Of a DNA stretch of 64,000 nucleotides, positions 26,846 to 34,974 are shown piece by piece. Numbering within the stretch: the first letter of the stretch is position 1; each line of letters opens with the position of its first letter. Origin of the DNA: JAJECS01 sp965243625 (GTDB lineage: Bacteria; Chloroflexota; UBA11872); assembly GCA_965243625.1 (NCBI GenBank), contig CBDEVI010000002.1:1054001-1118000 (forward strand), written 5' to 3'. A program made the position numbers and the translations under genes. A model generated the notes under the pieces. It had not been told where the DNA came from. It made no database searches and saw only the letters and a program-made list of their open reading frames with translations.

Positions 26846-28585
26846 CTAGTCCGTCCGCCCGACGCGCACCGTGATGACGTCGACCCCGTGATATTTCTGA
26901 TGCTGCACCGACGAGGCGTAGTGCCAGAGCAAGCGGAATGAGACCTCGCGTTCATCGGGCACCGGGGGCAGTTCGCTCAGATAGGCCAAGCGGTCCTCCA
27001 TGTTTTCGCCCTCCAACGCCGTCACGAATTCCATTTCCACCGCCTGCCCTTCCCTGCGTGCAGAAACCGCGAGGCGGCGCTCGACGTCGTCGGCAGCGTC
27101 TTCGGTCCCTTGCAGAAGGATCGCCAGCGTTTCCTCTCCCGCCGAGGCCAGCCGATCCGCCGATGCGGAACTCCACCCACCTTTCGCCGCGAACGCTCGT
27201 AGGAATTCGTCGATCCTCGGCAATGCCGCGATGTTCAACCCAACCTGCAATCGCCCGCGCCGCGGGCTGGTCAACTCCATGAACAGCATCATGATGATGG
27301 CGGCGAGCGCGCCCGACGTCATGCCGTTGCTGAGGAATACGCCGATGAACCCGTCACCCAGTTGATCGGCGAAGATCACCTGGTTCTGGAAGCCCACGCC
27401 GATCCAAAACGACAATCCGGCAATGGCGGCGGTGCGGTGGTCGACGCCGTCCTGGACGATGATCTTCATACCCTGGACAAAGAGCACGCCGATGAGCACG
27501 GTGATGTAGGCCGCCGCCACGGGACCGGGAATGGCAATCAACAAGGCCGCAACTTTGGGGAAGAACGCCAAAACGATGAAGATGACGCCAATGGCGACAC
27601 CGACCCGGCGAGCGGCGATTCCCGTGACCCCGGAAAGCGGCACGCTGCTGGAATACGTGGTGTTGGGCAGCGTCCCGGCGAGGCCGGAGAGCAGATTGCC
27701 CATGCCGTCGGCATTGAGCGCACCCTGCACGAGGCGAAAGTCGGTGGCCCGCGGCTTGCGGCGGGACACCTGCTGAATGGCTACGCTGTCGCCAATGGTC
27801 TCGATCGCACCGACGATGGTGACCACGATGAACGCCGGCAGAAGCGCCCAGAATTCAACGCCTGGGGTCAGATCGAATCCCGGCCAACCGTCCAGTGGGA
27901 TTCCAACCCAGGGTGCATCAAGAATCGGCTGCGGGTCGTAGAGGCCGAACGGCGCGGCGGCAACACAGCCGACGACAATGCCGATCAGCGGCGACCACAG
28001 CCGCCATTTGGGCGCCGCGCGCAATATCAGCGCCGCGACCGTCCCCAACGTGGCGACCGCGGCAATTGGCGCCGCCGCAGCTGATGTGTCCTCTGGCACC
28101 TGCGTCAGCGCGTCGAACACGAGCGGCATCACCGTCACTGCGATCAGCATGATCACGGTGCCGCTGACGACCGGCGTAAAAATTCGCCGAAACAGCTGGA
28201 GTCGTGCGGCGAGCAGGAACTGAAACAGCGCTGAGACGACGACGAGGCTCGCCATCGTCGATGGACCGCCCTGCATCAGCGCCGCGACGCAGACCGCGAT
28301 GAAGGCTCCCGACGTCCCCATGAAGAGCACGTGTCCCGCCCCGATTCGCCCGACGCGGACCGCCTGGAGAATTGTGGTGAAGCCGCTAATCAGGAGCGCC
28401 GCGAAGATTGCCCACGACAGGTAGCCGGCGGACTGGCCGGCGATCTGGACCACAATGACGACGGTCAGAATGACCGGCGCCAGCATGATCATGGCGGCCT
28501 GAAAGCCGGCGCCGCCGGCTAGCAACCAGGGGGGGCGCTCGTCCGGCTCGTAGCGGATGTTGTCGTTGGGCTGCGCTTCAGCCAT
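26846..28585 (-). CDS. NCS2-family nucleobase permease with extra C-terminal cytoplasmic domain
   Basis: 579 residues. The first about 440 form a 12-14 TM nucleobase:cation symporter-2 (uracil/xanthine permease) domain. The family region AIETIGDSVAIQQVSRRKPRATDFRLVQGALNADGMGNLLSGLAGTLPNTTYSSSVPL contains the conserved acidic substrate-site Glu and the TTYS segment. The last about 130 residues are soluble and resemble a degenerate GHKL/RsbW-type ATPase (SADRLASAGEETLAILLQ, then VSFRLLWHYASSVQHQKYHGVDVITV). Typical NCS2 proteins are about 430-490 residues, so the tail is an addition. ATG 28585; a TTG one codon upstream is less likely. It begins 107 bp before the methyltransferase gene. Confidence 0.85.
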   Translation of the reverse strand: MAEAQPNDNIRYEPDERPPWLLAGGAGFQAAMIMLAPVILTVVIVVQIAGQSAGYLSWAIFAALLISGFTTILQAVRVGRIGAGHVLFMGTSGAFIAVCVAALMQGGPSTMASLVVVSALFQFLLAARLQLFRRIFTPVVSGTVIMLIAVTVMPLVFDALTQVPEDTSAAAAPIAAVATLGTVAALILRAAPKWRLWSPLIGIVVGCVAAAPFGLYDPQPILDAPWVGIPLDGWPGFDLTPGVEFWALLPAFIVVTIVGAIETIGDSVAIQQVSRRKPRATDFRLVQGALNADGMGNLLSGLAGTLPNTTYSSSVPLSGVTGIAARRVGVAIGVIFIVLAFFPKVAALLIAIPGPVAAAYITVLIGVLFVQGMKIIVQDGVDHRTAAIAGLSFWIGVGFQNQVIFADQLGDGFIGVFLSNGMTSGALAAIIMMLFMELTSPRRGRLQVGLNIAALPRIDEFLRAFAAKGGWSSASADRLASAGEETLAILLQGTEDAADDVERRLAVSARREGQAVEMEFVTALEGENMEDRLAYLSELPPVPDEREVSFRLLWHYASSVQHQKYHGVDVITVRVGRTD

Positions 28586-28785
28586 CAATGCCCCGTGGGG
28601 CGGCTCGGCAACGTTGCATCCTTCGCCATCCCGATGGCTCGGTCGGACGCCAACCGAGGCATCCAGACCAGCGGCGGATTCTTTCCGCCCGACGAGCGCG
28701 ATTCAGAATAGCCTGCACATTGAGAGTCTGTCGCTTCCGGGCCGACGCGTCGCGATCGGGTCGCACCGCGCTTTCGGCAATCCCC

Positions 28786-28818
28786 GGCGCCTGCCGGTCG
28801 GGGTGACCGGCAGGCGCC
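28786..28818. terminator. perfect 14-bp inverted repeat, terminator-like
   Basis: GGCGCCTGCCGGTC and GACCGGCAGGCGCC flank a 5-nt loop. It lies about 145 nt after the stop of the minus-strand vWA gene, where a transcript end is expected. There is no U-tract, so intrinsic termination is uncertain. Confidence 0.45.
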
Positions 28819-28865
28819 GAAGAGTCTAGGGAAGCTCTGAAGAATCCCCTGAGACGCGCCCCAAG

Positions 28866-28925
28866 CCGTTCGTGGTGAGCTTGTCGAACCATGAACGGCC
28901 CTTCGACTTCGCTCAGGGCGAACGG
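28866..28925. repeat. REP-like intergenic palindromic repeat
   Basis: The element starts CCGTTCGTGGTGAGC and ends in CTCAGGGCGAACGG. It contains two consecutive imperfect hairpins: CCGTTCGTGGT with ACCATGAACGG, and CCCT with AGGG around a TTCG-type loop. Intergenic repeats of this wording (TTCGTGGTGAGC, CCCTTCGAC, CTCAGGG) are common in many bacterial genomes. This is the only copy I found in the window. Confidence 0.6.
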
Positions 28926-28961
28926 ATCGGGGTCGAATCGATGGGCTGTTTCAGAGCATTT

Positions 28962-31061
28962 CTAGCGGCTGTAGCCGGAGGGGGATTCGGGCGGGGCCTG
29001 CGAGTAGGCCCGCTCCGCCATGCGTTCCAGGAGGAAGCTGAAGTCGCGGTAGGCGTCCAAGCCGCCCAGGGGGCCGGCCAGCGACCGCAGATCCTCTTGC
29101 AGGATGGCCAGGTCGGTGGACACGCCCGCCGCGTCGTCGCCGGCGCCTCGCGGCAGGCTGCTGTAGCGGTCCGCCGCCAGCGCCACGATGCCGCCCAACC
29201 GCAACAGCGGGTCCGCCTCGGAGCTGCCGAAGCCCAGGTCGCTCCGCCCCGTCACCTCGACCTGCTGGCTGCGGGACTGGCCGGTGTCGGGGACGATCCA
29301 GCGCAGCTCAACCCGGCCCAGCGTCAAGTCGTCGCCACCGCGCACGCCGTCGTGCAGCTCAATCTCGTAGAACACTGTGGTGGCCGCCCCCGACGGCAGC
29401 TCCGCGAACTCCTTGCGATCCTCCGCGAAGCTGGCGTCCGAGGTCACCCGGTTCTCGTACCCGATGATTCGCCACGTCTTGACCACGTCCGGATCCCAGG
29501 TCACCTGGGCCCGCGTCTGATCCGCGAAGGGCGTCGACAGCGCCAGCCAGTTCGCCCGACTGAAGGTGGCCCGCGCCTGGTTGGGATCGTTGAGATAGCG
29601 GTACCACCCGTTGCCGTGCTGGGCCAGTTGCTCCAGCAGCACGTCGTTGTAGTTGTTGATGCCGACGCCGATCGTGATCAGCCGCAGCGGGTTGCTGGCG
29701 TCCCGGTCGTAGGCCGACTCCAGGATCGCGAACGGATTGGTGGCGTCCACGTTGGCCACGCCGTCCGACATCAAAATCACGTAGTTATTCGCTTCCGGTC
29801 GTTCGAGGCGTGCCTGGTGCGCCAGCTGCACGCCCAGGTTGAGTCCCGCCTGCACGTTAGTGCTGCCATGCGGCGCCAACTGTGCAATCGAGGACTCAAC
29901 CGAATAGTCGTCCGGCGACTGATGCTCAACGGTGAGGTGATGGATCACATCCGTGGTGAAGTGGACCACCGCCACGCGGTCCTGCGGGCGCAGGCTTTGC
30001 CGGATGGTCTCCGCCGCCGCGCGCGCGATGTCCACCCGGTTGCCGTCGCCCATCGAGCCCGACGCGTCGAGCACCAGCGTAACGTTGAGCGGGCGATCGT
30101 CCGCCACCTCCGCCGCCTGGAACCCGATCCGGACCAGGTGCCGGCGCTCGTCCAGCGGATGCGCCACCAGGTCGCTGGTGATGGCAAAGCCCCAGTCGTC
30201 GGCGGGCGGCGCATATTGGTAGTTGAACGCATTGATCCACTCTTCGGCCCGCACCGAGTCCGGCTCGATGTCGTAGCCCTGCTGCGCCCACGTGAGCGCC
30301 AAGTGGTACGAGGTGCGGTCGGTGTCCAGGCTGAAAGTCGACACCGCGTCCTCGGCCGTGGCGACCGCAGGCTGTCGTCCATAGTCTTGGAAGGTCGTGT
30401 CGGCCGGCCGGGCGGTTGGAGCGGGAGTGGCCCGGGCAGCCTCCGCGGCCGGACGGGGCGCCGCAGTTGCGGCGGCCGTGGGCGCTGGCATCATCGCCTC
30501 CGCCCTTTCCTGAGTGACTACCTTCTCAACCTCGACCACCCTTTCGACGACCTTCTCGACCGGCACTTCCTTGATGACCTCGACTTCCTTGACGACCTCC
30601 TTTATGACCTCCTTGGTCACGACCTTCTCAACGACAGCTTCGACGGGGACTTCCTTGATCACTTCCTTGGTCACGACCGTCTCGACCGGCACCTCTTTGA
30701 TGACCTCCCGAGTCACGATCGTCTCGACCGGAACCTCCTTGATCACTTCCCGAACTTCGGCGACCGCCATGGCTTCGTCGGCGACAGAAGACTCTTGCCC
30801 AACTTTTCCGGCCACCAGCACCGCCGAGGCGGCAACGGCGACGGCCCCGCCGGTGACCATGACCGGCAGCCAGTTCTGCTTGGCGGCCGCCAGGATCCTG
30901 CGTCGAATGCGCGTAACGGGATTTGGCGCCGGGTGCGGTTCCAGGCGGCCTTCCAGCGATTCCCAAAGGTTCGAGGGGGCGCGCAGGTCGTCGGCCTCCG
31001 CCGCGAAATGCCGGCGCAGCGTGCCTTCCACGTCTTGATCCGAGGGGTGGTTACTGGCCAT
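28962..31061 (-). CDS. membrane-anchored von Willebrand factor A protein (YfbK-like) with Glu/Val/Lys stalk
   Basis: 699 residues. A short cytoplasmic helical N-terminus (about 1-55) is followed by one TM (about 68-85). A low-complexity stalk (about 100-190) consists of repeats such as EVIKEVPVETVVTK, then comes an Ala/Pro/Thr linker. The vWA domain has an intact MIDAS start, VLDASGSMGDGNRVD near 330, and a C-terminal domain like those of YfbK-type proteins. MIDAS vWA domains bind proteins through Mg2+. The ATG at 31061 has AGAGAGG upstream and lies inside the end of the ECF sigma gene. This coupling, and the cytoplasmic helix before the TM, suggest it may act as an anti-sigma factor; that is inference. 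Confidence 0.8.
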   Translation of the reverse strand: MASNHPSDQDVEGTLRRHFAAEADDLRAPSNLWESLEGRLEPHPAPNPVTRIRRRILAAAKQNWLPVMVTGGAVAVAASAVLVAGKVGQESSVADEAMAVAEVREVIKEVPVETIVTREVIKEVPVETVVTKEVIKEVPVEAVVEKVVTKEVIKEVVKEVEVIKEVPVEKVVERVVEVEKVVTQERAEAMMPAPTAAATAAPRPAAEAARATPAPTARPADTTFQDYGRQPAVATAEDAVSTFSLDTDRTSYHLALTWAQQGYDIEPDSVRAEEWINAFNYQYAPPADDWGFAITSDLVAHPLDERRHLVRIGFQAAEVADDRPLNVTLVLDASGSMGDGNRVDIARAAAETIRQSLRPQDRVAVVHFTTDVIHHLTVEHQSPDDYSVESSIAQLAPHGSTNVQAGLNLGVQLAHQARLERPEANNYVILMSDGVANVDATNPFAILESAYDRDASNPLRLITIGVGINNYNDVLLEQLAQHGNGWYRYLNDPNQARATFSRANWLALSTPFADQTRAQVTWDPDVVKTWRIIGYENRVTSDASFAEDRKEFAELPSGAATTVFYEIELHDGVRGGDDLTLGRVELRWIVPDTGQSRSQQVEVTGRSDLGFGSSEADPLLRLGGIVALAADRYSSLPRGAGDDAAGVSTDLAILQEDLRSLAGPLGGLDAYRDFSFLLERMAERAYSQAPPESPSGYSR

Positions 31062-31608
31062 GGCCGTGAGCCTCTCTGGCATCGCCCGTCGTCAGTTGCT
31101 CCCGGAGCTGTCCGAGTGCGCGGTGCAGCCTCGATTTGACGGTGCCCTCGCGCACGCCGATGGCTTCGGCAAGCTGGGGAACCGTGAGACCGGCGAAAAA
31201 GCGCAGCACGACGACTTGCCGGTGTTCCGGATTCAGACCTTCCAGCGCTTGTCGAATCACCAGGCGATCGTGCTGCGCCTCGATCTCGTCGGCCGGTCGC
31301 GCAGCGTCTTCGGCTTCACTCTCGTATTCGAGGGAAACCGTCGAAACCACGCGCCGTCTGCGCTGCGAGACGACGGTGTTCACGAGGATGCGCATGAGCC
31401 AGGGTTTGACCGGCCGATCGCTGCGGAAGCCCGGCATGCCCCGCCAGGCGGCGAGAAAGGCCTCTTGCACGTGCTCCTCGGCCTGCGCCCGGTCTCCGGT
31501 CATCAGGACCGCCGTGCCAAAGAGAACATCCTGGTACCGCTCGACCAGATGGCGGAAGGCTTCGCGCTCGCCGTCCTGACACCGCAGGACCGCTTGCTCA
31601 TCGGTCAT
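31051..31608 (-). CDS. ECF-type RNA polymerase sigma factor
   Basis: 185 residues. Region 2 (FRHLVERYQDVLFGTAVLMTGDRAQAEEHVQEAFLAAWRGM) with AEEHVQEAF corresponds to the DAEDxxQExF core-binding motif. Region 4 (LNPEHRQVVVLRFFAGLTVPQLAEAIGVREGTVKSRLHRAL) carries the helix-turn-helix that reads the -35. It lacks region 3, as ECF factors do. Its 3' end overlaps the vWA gene by 11 bp, so the two are translated together. A candidate promoter of its own kind lies upstream (31652-31680), pointing to autoregulation. Confidence 0.93.
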   Translation of the reverse strand: MTDEQAVLRCQDGEREAFRHLVERYQDVLFGTAVLMTGDRAQAEEHVQEAFLAAWRGMPGFRSDRPVKPWLMRILVNTVVSQRRRRVVSTVSLEYESEAEDAARPADEIEAQHDRLVIRQALEGLNPEHRQVVVLRFFAGLTVPQLAEAIGVREGTVKSRLHRALGQLREQLTTGDAREAHGHGQ

Positions 31609-31651
31609 GTGCCGCCCTCATGGCCCGCGCTCCGGTGGTATTCCACTAGAC

Positions 31652-31680
31652 ACTACGCGCGTTCGGGCCGAATCGTTCCA
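31652..31680 (-). promoter_or_regulatory. candidate ECF-sigma promoter (autoregulatory)
   Basis: On the minus strand TGGAAC (31675-31680) and CGTAGT (31652-31657) are 17 bp apart, close to the GGAAC/AAC-type -35 and CGTA-type -10 of many ECF sigma promoters. Transcription would begin near 31645, about 37 nt before the sigma gene start. An A-rich stretch (AAAAACAAAA) lies just upstream, as an UP element would. Confidence 0.45.
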
Positions 31681-31779
31681 TGCCTGCAGACGATTTTGTT
31701 TTTCCCACGCCTTGAAGCACCGCGACGCGCAGCCCCACGCAGTTGCTCCGATTCCCTTTGGGTAGGGGCCGTTCGATTA

Positions 31780-31793
31780 GGTACTAAAGTACC
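31780..31793. promoter_or_regulatory. short palindrome GGTACTAAAGTACC, possible operator
   Basis: Six-base arms around a two-base centre, about 110 bp before the orphan antitoxin gene. The spacing and symmetry would suit a dimeric regulator, but there is no second copy to support it. Confidence 0.2.
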
Positions 31794-31902
31794 GCGCCTC
31801 TGCCTCGCGTAGGCCGATGACGACCTGACGCCGGGCGTGTCGACTTGGTAGTCAATTGACGAATAGCATGGTGCAGGACTCGACTTGGAGTTGGAGTTTC
31901 AC

Positions 31903-32100
31903 GTGAGCACGACGCTGAATCTCGACGAGCGCCTGTTGAGAGATGCGCAACGCCTCACCGGCATCGAGGGGATTTCGGTGCTGGTCCACGAAGGGCTGCG
32001 AGCCCTGATCGAGCGCGAAAGCGCTCGGCATCTGGCGAGGCTAGGTGGAAGTGAGCCGCAGCTCGAGGCCTGCCCACGCCGCAGAACATTGCCTGGTTGA
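31903..32100 (+). CDS. orphan VapB-type antitoxin (DUF2191-like)
   Basis: 65 residues: STTLNLDERLLRDAQRLTGIEGISVLVHEGLRALIERESARHLARLGGSEP. This closely follows the VapB subfamily pattern in which a ribbon-helix-helix is followed by an ESARRLARLGGSEP-type tail. GTG 31903 has GGAG 6 nt upstream. A toxin should follow at once; only a short remnant does (32097-32192). The antitoxin may now be a stand-alone regulator or an antidote to toxins elsewhere. Confidence 0.75.
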   Translation: MSTTLNLDERLLRDAQRLTGIEGISVLVHEGLRALIERESARHLARLGGSEPQLEACPRRRTLPG

Positions 32101-32192
32101 CGCTGGTCGACTCTTTGGTTCGGGTCTCGCCAATTACGCGCCCGGCTAATCCGCAGCCGCGGCGGCGCACCTGCACGCCTTCAGCCACGTAG
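32097..32192 (+). pseudogene. truncated VapC-like toxin remnant
   Basis: A TTG overlapping the vapB stop (TTGA, the same 4-bp overlap as in the intact vapBC pair of this window) opens a 31-codon frame beginning MTLVDSLVR. This matches the PIN-domain start (of the form MxLVDTSVW) for about seven residues. The rest is Pro/Arg-rich and has no PIN features. The remainder of the toxin is missing; up to 32246 I see nothing else. Confidence 0.35.
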
Positions 32193-32246
32193 AGACTCCG
32201 GCCGCGGCGAGCACCGGATTCCCACACATCGGACGCGCGCAAATGT

Positions 32247-32996
32247 CTAGGTACCGCTGGCCGCCGGACGAGAAGACGCGATGTTCCGCAGGGTATCGGC
32301 AACACTTTCGACAGCGGCTTCCCACAGCCGGACGCCCAACTCGGCGCTGGCATGGGTTGGGTCGCCGATCACCCCCGTGGACGAATAGTGCGCGAAGTCT
32401 AAGTTCGGATCCTGCCAGTCAACCGGCCCATGTGCGGGATCGACAATCTTGTCCCGGCGGACGGATGCCGGGCGCAGATGGAGCGCAATCGAGGTCGAGA
32501 AGCTGTCGGCATGACCACCGGACACCGTTGGGTCGCCAATACGGCGCCAAATGTCATTGAACGGATGCCGGGGCACGAAGGCCGCCGATTCGCTCCGGTG
32601 CATCCGGTTGAACTCCCGGACTGTGTCACCCAGGTCGTGGCCGCCGCACCCGTGCCAAACGACGATTCGCTCGAACCCCTGCTCGGCGAGGGATTCCAGC
32701 GCGGCGCGAACGATGTCGCCGTGCAGCTTGCGCGGAATATCGATATAGCCCGCGCCGTAGTTTCGATGCTCCGGCGTCGGCCCAAAGGGAATGGCCGGCA
32801 GTACGAGCGAATCGACGCGAAAGCTGCGCGAGGCTCGTTCGGACGCCGCCTGGCAGAGCTCCTCGGCAAACCAGGTATCGAAGTCCACGGGAAGATGCGG
32901 CCCCTGCTGCTCGGTGCAACCGGTCGGAAGAATTGCCAGGCAGCCCCCGCGCGCCAACTTCCGAATTTCTTCGTAGGTGCAATCTCCGAAGCGCAT
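32247..32996 (-). CDS. creatininase-family amidohydrolase-like protein
   Basis: 249 residues with creatininase-family layout. LAILPTGCTEQQGPHLPVDFDT corresponds to the metal motif of the form TEQHGPHLPxxTD. A central VVWHGCGGHDLGD stands where NGHGGN is usual, and GGHADSFSTSIAL replaces HAGEFETS. Several expected ligands differ: the first-motif His is Gln, and the middle His is Cys. The family hydrolyses creatinine-like lactams and includes enzymes of cofactor synthesis (MftE, ArfB). This member may use another metal site or substrate. ATG start; it ends the minus-strand series of genes from argG. Confidence 0.7.
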   Translation of the reverse strand: MRFGDCTYEEIRKLARGGCLAILPTGCTEQQGPHLPVDFDTWFAEELCQAASERASRSFRVDSLVLPAIPFGPTPEHRNYGAGYIDIPRKLHGDIVRAALESLAEQGFERIVVWHGCGGHDLGDTVREFNRMHRSESAAFVPRHPFNDIWRRIGDPTVSGGHADSFSTSIALHLRPASVRRDKIVDPAHGPVDWQDPNLDFAHYSSTGVIGDPTHASAELGVRLWEAAVESVADTLRNIASSRPAASGT

Positions 32997-33027
32997 GGAA
33001 TAGCCGCGCTGCGTGACGGGGCTTGCG

Positions 33028-34923
33028 CTAGCGCGAAGCGACGTCCGCCAGGGTGTGCGACGTCAGCTTCACCCACACCGGCTCATGGTCGGATGCGGCG
33101 GTGATCGGCCGGCGGACCTCGACCGCCGAGAGGTCGGGGGTGTGCAGCACGTAGTCGATGCGCTCGCCGTCCGCGGGAAACGTTGGCGGACCGCCGGCGT
33201 CCGGGTCCAGGAATCCAACCTGCCAGAGCAACTGCATCGACCGTTGGTCCGCCTCCGCGTTCAAATCCCCCGCCAGCACCGTATGCGTCCGGCCGCCCCA
33301 GATGTCGAGCAGCGTCCGTGCCTGCGCCTCGCGCGTCGGGCCGCCGTCATCCTCGTGATCCAGGTGGGAGTTGATGACGGTATAGGTCTGGCCGTGGGCA
33401 TCGATCTCAGATTCCACAGCGCCGCGTGGAATCCGTCCCGGATTGTCGAAGTGATGGACGGTGCTGCGAATGGGCAATCGGGTGAGGGTGGCGTTGCCCC
33501 AGAGATCGCCCGCACCCGCCCCATACACGTAGGGCATGTCGAGCCGCTGCGATAGCCAGGTGAGCGTGTCCGCGGAGCCGGAGATCACCCAGCCCCGACC
33601 CACCTCTTGCAGCGCGATCACGTCGGCCGGGTTTTCCTCGAGGGTGCGCGCCACGGCCTCGAGATCGAAGCGGCCTTCCACGCCGAATCCCTGGCGGATG
33701 TTGTAGGTGACCACGCGAAGGCCGTCGGAGTCAGCGTTTCCAGTGTCCGGCGGCGCTGCCGTGCCGGCGACTGCGGCGGCCGGCAGCAGCACCAATCCGG
33801 CGACGATGATCGGCGCCGGCCAGCCGCGGCGTCGCGCCCGCCGCTCGTCCTCCACCTCCGGCGACCGCTTCAGAGCCCCGCCAACTCCCAGGACGGCCGT
33901 GGCAAGGACCGCGGCCCACATCACCCAGCCAGGTCCGTAAAAGGAGTAGAACACGAAGAGCAGCATCACCAGCAGCAGAAGGCCGATGGTCATCGACACC
34001 ACGCTGGGCGCCACGCAGTCGGAGCCGTCCGTCCGCGGCACCAGGGGAACCAGCATCACCGGCAGCGCAGCGCCGACGGCCGCCGCTCCGAGCCCTGCCG
34101 CCGTCCCAGCGTCGAGAAGCACAAAACCCGCGAGGAACACGACGGCAGCCACGCCAAGCAGTACTCGCTCACGAGCCGGCGGGGCTCGAATCAGCGCCGA
34201 GGTCCAGACGATGCCCACCGCGGCACCGGCAGCCAGCGCAAGACCCGCGGCGCGAAAATCAAGATCCGCACCCACGATGACTTGCCCCAGGTTTCCGCTG
34301 AGGATCAGGAAAACCACCAGCCCAGGACCAATGCCAACGAGCGGCCAGGCGTCGCGCCACGCCGGCAGTCGCGTTACTTGACGAGCAACGGCCGGGGCGC
34401 CAAGCGCAACGACGGCGACAGCGATGGCGACAACCGCCGAAGCCGCCGGATGGTGCGCAAACGGCGCATCCACCGTGATGAAACTGATGCGAACCGTCAG
34501 ATCGAGCGCCAGCGCCACGGCAAGGGCCATGGGCGCCGCCGATCCCAACGCCGGCAGCATCGCCAGGAACCAGCCCAGGGCAATCGTGCCGGCGAGGCCC
34601 GCCGCGAAGTCGATTGCGGGAACGGCGGAGACTTGTCCCACCGCCGCACCGACCGCCAGCAGCAGCAGCGACCAACGCGTCGCTGCTTGCACACCGACAA
34701 CGCGGACGAGCGGCCAGGCCAGGATGGCGGCCGCGAACCCGCCGAGCACCACGATCCCAAGGACTTCGCGGCTGGAGGTTTCGCCAATCAGCCAAACCGT
34801 GTGCGTGGTGAAGACCCGGATGGCCTGGAGGCCGAGCAGTAGGGCGCAGGTGATGGCCAGCAATCCCGCCGGCGGCGCACGCCGAGCCGCGTCCGACGCC
34901 ATCGCGGCGCGCGCTACGGCCAC
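33028..34923 (-). CDS. multi-TM protein with C-terminal endonuclease/exonuclease/phosphatase domain
   Basis: 631 residues. The first about 385 contain roughly 12-13 hydrophobic helices. The last about 235 form an endonuclease/exonuclease/phosphatase fold, with strands RVVTYNIRQGF, VIALQEVGRGW (metal-binding Glu), VINSHLDHE, VLAGDLNAEADQ (the GDxN motif) and ITAASDHEPVWVKL (catalytic DH). The domain would hydrolyse phosphodiesters on the outer face of the membrane, if the last TM places it there. Lipid, sugar or nucleic acid targets are all possible. GTG start with GGAGGAACCC directly upstream. Confidence 0.75.
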   Translation of the reverse strand: MAVARAAMASDAARRAPPAGLLAITCALLLGLQAIRVFTTHTVWLIGETSSREVLGIVVLGGFAAAILAWPLVRVVGVQAATRWSLLLLAVGAAVGQVSAVPAIDFAAGLAGTIALGWFLAMLPALGSAAPMALAVALALDLTVRISFITVDAPFAHHPAASAVVAIAVAVVALGAPAVARQVTRLPAWRDAWPLVGIGPGLVVFLILSGNLGQVIVGADLDFRAAGLALAAGAAVGIVWTSALIRAPPARERVLLGVAAVVFLAGFVLLDAGTAAGLGAAAVGAALPVMLVPLVPRTDGSDCVAPSVVSMTIGLLLLVMLLFVFYSFYGPGWVMWAAVLATAVLGVGGALKRSPEVEDERRARRRGWPAPIIVAGLVLLPAAAVAGTAAPPDTGNADSDGLRVVTYNIRQGFGVEGRFDLEAVARTLEENPADVIALQEVGRGWVISGSADTLTWLSQRLDMPYVYGAGAGDLWGNATLTRLPIRSTVHHFDNPGRIPRGAVESEIDAHGQTYTVINSHLDHEDDGGPTREAQARTLLDIWGGRTHTVLAGDLNAEADQRSMQLLWQVGFLDPDAGGPPTFPADGERIDYVLHTPDLSAVEVRRPITAASDHEPVWVKLTSHTLADVASR

Positions 34924-34974
34924 GGGTTCCTCCGAGACGGGTAGACGTTGCTCACTTGCGTCCCACCGGCCTCC

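Larger units (their letters stand above)
28586..28961. other. 376-bp intergenic region with palindromic elements
   Basis: No gene is visible. The region holds a perfect 14-bp inverted repeat (28786-28818) and a 60-bp double-palindrome repeat (28866-28925), each listed separately. It separates the vWA gene from the permease gene on the same strand. Confidence 0.5.

Noticed and set aside
30500..30780. Repetitive DNA as a possible CRISPR array
   Set aside because: The repeats are in frame, encode a Glu/Val/Lys stalk, vary in length and have no unique spacers.
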